From positions 992,001 through 1,056,000 of the forward strand of contig CBDFIU010000002.1 in assembly GCA_965248235.1 (NCBI GenBank): a DNA stretch of 64,000 nucleotides. The letters run 5' to 3'. The notes below the pieces were generated by a model. The model worked only from the letters and a program-made list of their open reading frames with translations. It ran no database searches and was not told the origin of the DNA. The first letter of the stretch is position 1. Each line of letters opens with the position of its first letter. The DNA comes from UBA6623 sp965248235. Its GTDB lineage: Bacteria; Acidobacteriota; Terriglobia; Bryobacterales; UBA6623. A program made the translations under genes and the position numbers. Below are positions 56,074 through 63,038 of the stretch, in pieces.

Positions 56074-56991
56074 CCGGCTTTTATTGCTGGGAAGCGGTGG
56101 AAGCCTACGAACAAGCGCGTTGTCAGTTCGTCCTCGTGGCGCGCAAGACCAGGCGACTGGTCGAGCAGTTGCAGCAAGCCGAATGGAAGCCCTCGCCCCA
56201 CAGCGACGCTGCTGCGGAATGCGAATTCCTCTACCAGCCGCAAGGCTGGGGCAGGGCCTGCCGCTTTGTCGCGCTGCGTTATGAAAAGGAGCCGGAAACC
56301 GACGAGGTCAAGCAATATCAGTTGTTTGAAACCAGCGCTTACACCTACCGCGTGTTTGTGACCAATCTCGCCGAGCCGATCGCGGTGGTGGTGTGGTTTT
56401 ACAATCAGCGCGCCGGGGCGGAGAACCTTATCAAAGAAGCCAACAACGACGCCGGACTGGCGGCCCATCCTTCGCGCCGCTTTGACATGAACCGCAATCA
56501 CTTTCAGTTGGTCATGCTGGCCTACAACCTCAACTGCTGGCTGCTGCTGTTCCAACGCGAAGCCGACGCCACCCCGGAGAAGCTGCGGCACACCACCCTG
56601 GCGACGGCGCGGCTGCGCTTTCTGTTCGTGGCGGCCAAGATCTGGCGGCATGCCGGTAGAACGGGCATCAGCTACAGCGATCAGTACCAGGAGCAGGGAC
56701 TGTTCGAGCGGCTGATGCGGCGGCTGCGGGCGATGGCGCCGCCGGGATCAAGCTGCGCGCCGGTGGTGGAGGGTGCGCTGCGTTGAGGGGCGCTGTGCAT
56801 AGAATTTTATGCACTTGCCGCAAGCTACTGAGAACATGCCGCTTGTGAGCCCGCTTTTGCCCGCCGGGATTGGGAGGCGGCTCAAACTGGGAGGGAAACA
56901 GCAGAAAGGACGACTTGCTAAATCACTGTGTTGACACGACTGCCGCTACCGCCACAACTCCATCGGCGACGGCTACGCCGAATCTGCGCAT

Positions 56992-58027
56992 GATGGGTAT
57001 TTACTTGACTCAGGTGACCACAAGATGTAGGATCGGGGAAATGGAAGATTATCCTCGGAATCTGGCCGAGTTCGAGGCGCGTTTCGCCACCGAGCAGGCC
57101 TGTCGAGAGTATCTGTGTCAACTCCGCTGGCCGGAGGGTTTTCGTTGTCCGCGATGCGGGCACGACAAAGCGTGGGCGGTGCGGACAGCGCTGCTGGAGT
57201 GCGCCGGCTGCGGGCATCAAGCTTCTCCAACGGCGGGCACAATATTTCAAGACACCCGCCAACCCCTCCAGAGTTGGTTTCGAGCCATGTGGTGGCTCAC
57301 GAGCCAGAAGAACGGGGCGAGCGCGCTGGGCTTGCAGCGGGTGTTGGGCCTGGGCAGCTACAAAACGGCCTGGACTTGGTTGCATAAGCTCCGGCGCGCC
57401 ATGGTGCGGCCCGGACGCGATCGGCTCAGCGGGCGCGTGGAGGTTGACGAGACTTACTTAGGAGGCTTGGAGGAGGGCGTGCGCGGTCGCCAAACCGACG
57501 CTAAGGCGCTGATTGTAGTAGCGGCCGAGGAAGATGGTGCCGGCATCGGGCGGGTTCGGATACGCACCATTCCCAACGCCTCCGGGGACAGCTTGATGGC
57601 CTTCGTCGGCGAGTCGATCGAACCCGGCAGCGTGGTCCATACCGACGGTTGGCTGGGATACGAACCGCTCGAAGGCGACGGCTATCGCCACGAGGTGAGC
57701 TACCTGGAGGGGCAACCGGCGCGCGCCTCGAAACTGCTCCCCCGGGTGCACCGCGTGGTGTCGTTAGTGAAGCGCTGGATACTGGGCACGCATCAAGGAG
57801 CGGTCAGTCACGAGCATCTCGACTCCTACCTCGACGAATTCGCCTTCCGCTTCAGCCGCCGCAAGTCCAGAAGTCGAGGCAAGCTCTTTTACCGCCTGGT
57901 TCAACAGGCCGTCGCCGTGCCACCGGCACCCTACAAATCGCTGGTCGGAGGCACCGCGACACGCGCTACGGACGACCACAACATGTAGGGGCTATTTCCC
58001 AATACCTGAGTCAAGTAAATACTCATC
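56992..58027 (+). mobile_element. IS1595-family element, copy 6 (nested in IS1380 copy B)
   Basis: Target duplication CTGCGCAT (56984-56991, 58028-58035), the reverse complement of that of copy 4, with the same single end mismatch (ACTCATC). It is the sister of copy 4 by duplication of the host IS1380. Confidence 0.95.
57041..57988 (+). CDS. IS1595-family transposase (copy 6)
   Basis: 315 residues with one private change, Asn-to-Ser in the C-terminal block ('FAFRFSRRK'). It keeps Thr at the position changed to Ala in its sister copy 4. The altered Asn lies in a conserved block, so activity may be reduced. Confidence 0.93.
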   Translation: MEDYPRNLAEFEARFATEQACREYLCQLRWPEGFRCPRCGHDKAWAVRTALLECAGCGHQASPTAGTIFQDTRQPLQSWFRAMWWLTSQKNGASALGLQRVLGLGSYKTAWTWLHKLRRAMVRPGRDRLSGRVEVDETYLGGLEEGVRGRQTDAKALIVVAAEEDGAGIGRVRIRTIPNASGDSLMAFVGESIEPGSVVHTDGWLGYEPLEGDGYRHEVSYLEGQPARASKLLPRVHRVVSLVKRWILGTHQGAVSHEHLDSYLDEFAFRFSRRKSRSRGKLFYRLVQQAVAVPPAPYKSLVGGTATRATDDHNM

Positions 58028-58100
58028 CTGCGCATAATTCAGGTGAGAGAAAATCGAAGGATCGGGACGTAATTGAAGGTGGCGGGGAATGGCGAGGTAG

Positions 58101-58150
58101 CGATACACGACCGAACAGATCATCCACAAGCTGAGGGAAGCGGAAGTCGA
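58101..58150 (+). pseudogene. IS3-family OrfA remnant
   Basis: 'RYTTEQIIHKLREAEVE' is the conserved start of IS3-group (IS407-like) OrfA helix-turn-helix proteins. A TAG stop stands just before it and similarity is lost after about 17 residues. Confidence 0.5.
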
Positions 58151-58354
58151 GAAGGATTCTGCCCGCGTCGTGGGCGGAGGTGTCCCCCCCATGAAGTTCC
58201 ATAAGAAGCGGGAAACTCTGGCGAAACTCGACCGGGCATGCCGTCGACTCCCAGAGCAGTCGAGCTACAGTTCGACCCAACCGAGGAGTTTTCTCGTTAC
58301 AGTTTTGTATCCTCCGTTACATGTGCGACGAGAGCGGCAAAATTGGAACTTGTC

Positions 58355-58360
58355 TATAAT
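58355..58360 (+). promoter_or_regulatory. probable -10 box of the tRNA-Val gene
   Basis: A perfect TATAAT lies 18 bp before the tRNA. No good -35 is seen at 16-18 bp. Confidence 0.4.
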
Positions 58361-58378
58361 CGATGGAATATACGCTCA

Positions 58379-58455
58379 GGGCGCGTAGCTCAGTTGGTTA
58401 GAGCGCCTGCTTCACACGCAGGAGGTCCCCAGTTCGAGTCTGGGCGCGCCCACCA
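58379..58455 (+). tRNA. tRNA-Val (anticodon CAC)
   Basis: 77 nt including an encoded CCA. Acceptor GGGCGCG pairs with CGCGCCC; the D arm is GCTC...GAGC; the anticodon stem CCTGC/GCAGG holds loop TTCACAC with anticodon CAC (Val codon GTG); the T arm is CCCAG-TTCGAGT-CTGGG; the discriminator base is A. It stands alone and marks the border between the IS1380 block and an accessory region. Confidence 0.95.
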
Positions 58456-58580
58456 AATCCCATCTCGAGAATAGACACTAAACTTCCCAAAATCATAGAT
58501 TTAACTCGACTTCCTGCTGAGGGAGCCTGGGGATGGTGCGCTTGCCGAAGGACGAATAGAGGGGGAAGGCGCTCATCATT

Positions 58581-58886
58581 TTGGCCACCAATTGGCCACG
58601 AGAGGCGCCTGTGGATTACCCCGCAATGACATTCGAACTGCAACTCGCTCTTGAGCGCGCCCGCTCAGCGGTGCTGTGGGCGGCGTTTGAGAGGTTGCTG
58701 GCACTCAGGACCAAGCGACGGCGGGGGACGGCTCAGGACGGCTCGGAGACGGCACGAATGCGATGCTCGTGTGGGTGCAACAAGACATTCATGCAGTACC
58801 GCTCGAATCAGAGATATTACTCCGAGGCCTGCCGCAAGCGGGCATGGAGGTTGCGAAAGGAATTAGAGGCCCTGAGTGAGGCTTGA
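58581..58886 (+). CDS. small protein with a C-terminal zinc-finger-like motif
   Basis: About 101 residues; the start could also be the ATG at 58626. The second half has 'RMRCSCGCNKTFMQYRSNQR' and 'YYSEACRKRAWRLRKEL', a CxCxC...C pattern resembling 'C.CGC...F.....NQ.Y.S..CR..A' zinc fingers found in small phage or mobile-element proteins. It lies 125 bp downstream of the tRNA. Confidence 0.55.
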   Translation: MATNWPREAPVDYPAMTFELQLALERARSAVLWAAFERLLALRTKRRRGTAQDGSETARMRCSCGCNKTFMQYRSNQRYYSEACRKRAWRLRKELEALSEA

Positions 58887-59493
58887 GGTCGTCAGGGCCG
58901 TGGAAGTGAAACGCAGTGATGAAGGAGGTAGTGAGTCCGCTGGAAAGCCGCAGGCCGGGTACCGGCTTCGGTGAGTAGGACGAACAGCCTTAACCTGCCA
59001 TGGACTGGTGGTTGCAATGACGGCGGGGTCCATGGACAGACACTTTGGTTGATGGCGGCAGGAACAGGCAATATGAACTCTCTAGATCATCTCTGGGGAT
59101 ATCAGGCGCGTCGTGATGGCGCGCTCGGTACATGTCATCTGAGCATTCCTGGACGCCCATCAGCCGGAGAGCCGCTACCTGCTGGGCTTGGATCGCAGCG
59201 GCTAAATGGATACTCCGAAAGGCAGAAGTCCAAGATCCACGGCGGAGCCGCCCGTCGTTAAGTAGCTGCCGACCAGGCAGGCGCGGACTGCGCTGCCTGG
59301 GCCTCCTGTTGGAGGCGGGGAGAACCCTGGTAACCGGAAACGGGCCGGGGCTAGTCCTCCTCCGCCTCCTGCACGGAGACTCCAAGGAAAAGACTAGCTT
59401 AGTAGAGGGTACTGTAGTAGTAGAGTGTAGGGGGAATCCGCCCGTGCTACGAATCGGGAAATAAGTAACACAAACAAGGGGGGCTATGTCAAT
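58887..59493 (+). other. structured non-coding segment
   Basis: No gene recognised. It contains several strong stems: CCAGGCAG (59273-59280) with CTGCCTGG (59293-59300), GCCTCC-TGTT-GGAGGC (59301-59316) and GGCGG-AG-CCGCC (59241-59252), and a purine-rich GAAGGAGGTAGTGAG near 58921. It could be a structured RNA of a mobile element, but no known class is recognised. Confidence 0.35.
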
Positions 59494-59707
59494 ATGAGCA
59501 GTCCGCACAACACGGAACCGCAAGCAAACGGTGCGCTGGCTCGTGCGCTGAGACGACGGAATCCTGACTGGAACGACTCGACCGTCCACGTCGAGCGCAC
59601 CAATGTGATTGAGGACGCCGTGCTAGGCACGGGGAGAGGGAAGCATCCGGGATATCCCGTGCAAGAAGTTGAAGTAGATCGCGAATGGGGCGATGGGATT
59701 AGTGGGA
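59494..59707 (+). CDS. small ORF resembling a DNA-methylase N-terminus, interrupted by IS1595 copy 7
   Basis: 'ALARALRRRNPDWNDSTVHV' and 'ERTNVIEDAVLGTGRGKHPG' recall the N-terminal 'E.T.vi.G..GK.PDi' segment of N-6 DNA methylase and restriction subunits. Without the element the frame would end after 'ISGILLLVES', 78 residues. The similarity is weak and the opposite strand also holds a candidate gene here, so only one may be real. Confidence 0.35.
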
Positions 59708-60743
59708 GATGGGTATTTACTTGACTCAGGTGACCACAAGATGTAGGATCGGGGAAATGGAAGATTATCCTCGGAATCTGGCCGAGTTCGAGGCGCGTTT
59801 CGCCACCGAGCAGGCCTGTCGAGAGTATCTGTGTCAACTCCGCTGGCCGGAGGGTTTTCGTTGTCCGCGATGCGGGCACGACAAAGCGTGGGCGGTGCGG
59901 ACAGCGCTGCTGGAGTGCGCCGGCTGCGGGCATCAAGCTTCTCCAACGGCGGGCACAATATTTCAAGACACCCGCCAACCCCTCCAGAGTTGGTTTCGAG
60001 CCATGTGGTGGCTCACGAGCCAGAAGAACGGGGCGAGCGCGCTGGGCTTGCAGCGGGTGTTGGGCCTGGGCAGCTGCAAAACGGCCTGGACTTGGTTGCA
60101 TAAGCTCCGGCGCGCCATGGTGCGGCCCGGACGCGATCGGCTCAGCGGGCGCGTGGAGGTTGACGAGACTTACTTAGGAGGCTTGGAGGAGGGCGTGCGC
60201 GGTCGCCAAACCGACGCTGAGGCGCTGATTGTAGTAGCGGCCGAGGAAGATGGTGCCGGCATCGGGCGGGTTCGGATACGCACCATTCCCAACGCCTCCG
60301 GGGACAGCTTGATGGCCTTCGTCGGCGAGTCGATCGAACCCGGCAGCGTGGTCCATACCGACGGTTGGCTGGGATACGAACCGCTCGAAGGCGACGGCTA
60401 TCGCCACGAGGTGAGCTACCTGGAGGGGCAACCGGCGCGCGCCTCGAAACTGCTCCCCCGGGTGCACCGCGTGGTGTCGTTAGTGAAGCGCTGGATACTG
60501 GGCACGCATCAAGGAGCGGTCAGTCACGAGCATCTCGACTCCTACCTCGACGAATTCGCCTTCCGCTTCAACCGCCGCAAGTCCAGAAGTCGAGGCAAGC
60601 TCTTTTACCGCCTGGTTCAACAGGCCGTCGCCGTGCCACCGGCACCCTACAAATCGCTGGTCGGAGGCACCGCGACACGCGCTACGGACGACCACAACAT
60701 GTAGGGGCTATTTCCCAATACCTGAGTCAAGTAAATACCCATC
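59708..60743 (+). mobile_element. IS1595-family element, copy 7
   Basis: Target duplication TAGTGGGA at 59700-59707 and 60744-60751. It interrupts open frames on both strands. Confidence 0.95.
59757..60704 (+). CDS. IS1595-family transposase (copy 7)
   Basis: 315 residues with Tyr-to-Cys ('GLGSCKTAW') and Lys-to-Glu ('TDAEAL'); Gln is kept at the third variable site ('LGLQRV'). Confidence 0.94.
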   Translation: MEDYPRNLAEFEARFATEQACREYLCQLRWPEGFRCPRCGHDKAWAVRTALLECAGCGHQASPTAGTIFQDTRQPLQSWFRAMWWLTSQKNGASALGLQRVLGLGSCKTAWTWLHKLRRAMVRPGRDRLSGRVEVDETYLGGLEEGVRGRQTDAEALIVVAAEEDGAGIGRVRIRTIPNASGDSLMAFVGESIEPGSVVHTDGWLGYEPLEGDGYRHEVSYLEGQPARASKLLPRVHRVVSLVKRWILGTHQGAVSHEHLDSYLDEFAFRFNRRKSRSRGKLFYRLVQQAVAVPPAPYKSLVGGTATRATDDHNM

Positions 60744-60881
60744 TAGTGGGATTCTTCTTCTTGTAGAGAGCTAACGCGGCGGCGGCGGTCTCTATGAACT
60801 CCTGCCCATAAGACCACAGCCCAGCAGACCACAGGTTGTTTCTCTTTTTTGTTTCCATGAGCCTGACACGGGCGCTGAGCG

Positions 60882-61051
60882 CTATGCCAAGAGTCGGCGC
60901 TCCGCCGGTGGGATCGTGGGCGTCGAAGGCGCGACGATCAAGACGCCCGGAGCCGTGGAGTAGTTCAACTCCGGCCAGGCCAGCTTGATCTTCTTCAACT
61001 CGCGCAGGATACGAGCGCGAAGAACGCGGATAGCACGAGTAAAATCTTCAT
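60882..61051 (-). pseudogene. frameshifted small lipoprotein-like gene
   Basis: MKILLVLSAFFALVSCAS is a good lipoprotein signal but meets TGA at once. Another frame continues 'RELKKIKLAWPELNYSTAPG' and 'VLIVAPSTPTIPPAERRLLA' to a stop at 60882, which looks like the body of the same protein. The start is 2 bp after the ankyrin gene stop. Low certainty. Confidence 0.35.
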
Positions 61052-61052
61052 T

Positions 61053-61517
61053 TTAGCGCCTCGCGCCCGCCTCGTCTGGGGCCGCTTCGTCCACCTCTTC
61101 TAGAGCGATGCGGGCGATAACTTCGTCGCTCAAGTGGTCATGAAACCCATGCTTCTCGCGCACCTCTCGCAATTTTCGTGCTATCCAGGCTGTTCTGTCT
61201 TGAGCAACTAAGTCCCTTGTTGCCATTTTGCTTTTGCGAATAACGTTGGTCATATGACCAATAGCTTGCAGGTTTCGCCGCTGCATTTCGCTTTTCATGC
61301 CAGCCCCGTAGCTTTCCAACAGGCTCGCAATCCCCATATGGCCATTTAGGTACGCGGCCCCGAGCGGTGAACCGCCGCCATTGGTTCGAGCCTTGACATC
61401 CGCCCCGGATTGCAAAAGTAAGCTTGCAGTTGCAACCGAACCGGTCATCGCCGCATAGTGCAGCGGGGTAGCTCCGCTGCTATCCTTCGCATCGACATCG
61501 GCTCCGAAATCCAGTAA
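61053..61517 (-). pseudogene. ankyrin-repeat protein, C-terminal part only
   Basis: From the element edge: 'LLDFGADVDAKDSSGATPLH' and 'YAAMTGSVATASLLLQSGAD', 'GGGSPLGAAYLNGHMGIASL', clear ankyrin repeats, then a charged tail 'NVIRKSKMATRDLVAQDRTA'. The N-terminal part is not found beyond the element (62554 onwards), which agrees with a deletion next to IS1595 copy 8. Confidence 0.7.
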
Positions 61518-62553
61518 GATGGGTATTTACTTGACTCAGGTGACCACAAGATGTAGGATCGGGGAAATGGAAGATTATCCTCGGAATCTGGCCGAGTTCG
61601 AGGCGCGTTTCGCCACCGAGCAGGCCTGTCGAGAGTATCTGTGTCAACTCCGCTGGCCGGAGGGTTTTCGTTGTCCGCGATGCGGGCACGACAAAGCGTG
61701 GGCGGTGCGGACAGCGCTGCTGGAGTGCGCCGGCTGCGGGCATCAAGCTTCTCCAACGGCGGGCACAATATTTCAAGACACCCGCCAACCCCTCCAGAGT
61801 TGGTTTCGAGCCATGTGGTGGCTCACGAGCCAGAAGAACGGGGCGAGCGCGCTGGGCTTGCGGCGGGTGTTGGGCCTGGGCAGCTACAAAACGGCCTGGA
61901 CTTGGTTGCATAAGCTCCGGCGCGCCATGGTGCGGCCCGGACGCGATCGGCTCAGCGGGCGCGTGGAGGTTGACGAGACTTACTTAGGAGGCTTGGAGGA
62001 GGGCGTGCGCGGTCGCCAAACCGACGCTGAGGCGCTGATTGTAGTAGCGGCCGAGGAAGATGGTGCCGGCATCGGGCGGGTTCGGATACGCACCATTCCC
62101 AACGCCTCCGGGGACAGCTTGATGGCCTTCGTCGGCGAGTCGATCGAACCCGGCAGCGTGGTCCATACCGACGGTTGGCTGGGATACGAACCGCTCGAAG
62201 GCGACGGCTATCGCCACGAGGTGAGCTACCTGGAGGGGCAACCGGCGCGCGCCTCGAAACTGCTCCCCCGGGTGCACCGCGTGGTGTCGTTAGTGAAGCG
62301 CTGGATACTGGGCACGCATCAAGGAGCGGTCAGTCACGAGCATCTCGACTCCTACCTCGACGAATTCGCCTTCCGCTTCAACCGCCGCAAGTCCAGAAGT
62401 CGAGGCAAGCTCTTTTACCGCCTGGTTCAACAGGCCGTCGCCGTGCCACCGGCACCCTACAAATCGCTGGTCGGAGGCACCGCGACACGCGCTACGGACG
62501 ACCACAACATGTAGGGGCTATTTCCCAATACCTGAGTCAAGTAAATACCCATC
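61518..62553 (+). mobile_element. IS1595-family element, copy 8 (no target duplication)
   Basis: Both ends are intact but the flanks differ: TCCAGTAA before and TCGCACGA after. It is the only complete copy without a duplicated target, so an adjacent deletion or recombination between two copies is likely. Confidence 0.93.
61567..62514 (+). CDS. IS1595-family transposase (copy 8)
   Basis: 315 residues with Gln-to-Arg ('LGLRRVLG') and Lys-to-Glu ('TDAEAL'), Tyr kept at the middle site. Confidence 0.94.
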   Translation: MEDYPRNLAEFEARFATEQACREYLCQLRWPEGFRCPRCGHDKAWAVRTALLECAGCGHQASPTAGTIFQDTRQPLQSWFRAMWWLTSQKNGASALGLRRVLGLGSYKTAWTWLHKLRRAMVRPGRDRLSGRVEVDETYLGGLEEGVRGRQTDAEALIVVAAEEDGAGIGRVRIRTIPNASGDSLMAFVGESIEPGSVVHTDGWLGYEPLEGDGYRHEVSYLEGQPARASKLLPRVHRVVSLVKRWILGTHQGAVSHEHLDSYLDEFAFRFNRRKSRSRGKLFYRLVQQAVAVPPAPYKSLVGGTATRATDDHNM

Positions 62554-62609
62554 TCGCACGATTCTGGGCGCTACCCTTAGTGGGCGGAAAAGGTCCGCCC
62601 CTTGTGTCT

Positions 62610-63038
62610 TCAGGCCGACTGGGCCGCGCAGATCTCAAAGGCTTCATTCTCGCTCTTCTCTCTTAACTTCTCGTCCAGCCCGAGTTCGCTGTCAGCCAGA
62701 TCAGTGATCTTAGTTCCTTCGTCTTGAAGTTGCTTCCATCGCCGCTCAATCTCGTCGCCATTCAGAGCATCGACTTGGGACCATAAAAACTTGCATTCCG
62801 TGAGCCAGTCGGCACATCTCGTGCGCAGGCTTGAGCTGATCAGCGCCTTCTGAGAGTGTCGGTTAATGACCAACCACAGGTTCAACGCCGCCGCCAGTGC
62901 TGCAAGAATCTTCGCGATGTCCGGGACCCAATTCACAAGCAAGATGGCCACTGTCCCCGACGAGAGCAGCAGCGCACCCAGCGCGATCCACCGGTCACGC
63001 CGTGCGAGCTTGCCTGAAAGGTACCCGTAATACCGGTG
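62610..63038 (-). pseudogene. two-TM SLATT-like protein cut by IS1595 copy 9
   Basis: The frame enters as 'RYYGYLSGKLARRDRWIALG', TM1 'ALLLSSGTVAILLV', TM2 'AKILAALAAALNLWLVI' and a coiled cytosolic tail ('CADWLTECKFLWSQVDALNG', 'ERRWKQLQDEGTKITDLADS'). This layout matches SLATT-type two-TM effectors linked to nucleotide-sensing defence systems; the match is by pattern only. Its N-terminus would lie beyond the window. Confidence 0.5.

Larger units (their letters stand above)
54297..56786 (+). pseudogene. IS1380-family transposase, copy B, split by IS1595 copy 5
   Basis: 54297-55037 encodes the N-terminal half to 'KKIFARADSGF'; 56082-56786 continues 'YCWEAVEAYEQARCQFVLVA' and 'VVWFYNQRAGAENLIKEANN' (the catalytic Glu region) to the stop. 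Removing the insertion and one target copy restores an uninterrupted frame of about 480 codons, so this copy was intact before the insertion. It differs from copy A by Val-to-Ala near residue 65. Confidence 0.88.
54158..58043 (+). mobile_element. IS1380-family element, copy B, with two nested IS1595 copies
   Basis: Inverted orientation relative to copy A. The ends are CCTGAATTATGC (54158) and its complement ending 58043. Flanks are TGAAA and TGAGA, a near duplication of 5 bp. Without the nested elements it is about 1.8 kb. One IS1595 lies in the transposase gene, the other at exactly the position found in copy A. Confidence 0.85.
59623..60858 (-). pseudogene. HEPN-like N-terminal fragment, split by IS1595 copy 7
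   Basis: Removing the element joins 60858-60752 to 59707-59623 in one frame of 63 residues: METKKRNNLWSAGLWSYGQE, 'FIETAAAALALYKKKNPTNP', 'IAPFAIYFNFLHGI' and a short tail to a TAG at 59623. The pattern 'yg..F..aA..a..........f.iyfl.gh.iElaLKa' is the start of HEPN-type proteins, but the ELALKA part is missing, so the gene was already truncated. Confidence 0.45.

Noticed and set aside
58971..59261. 96-residue frame
   Set aside because: Composition unlike protein; the region looks structured and non-coding.
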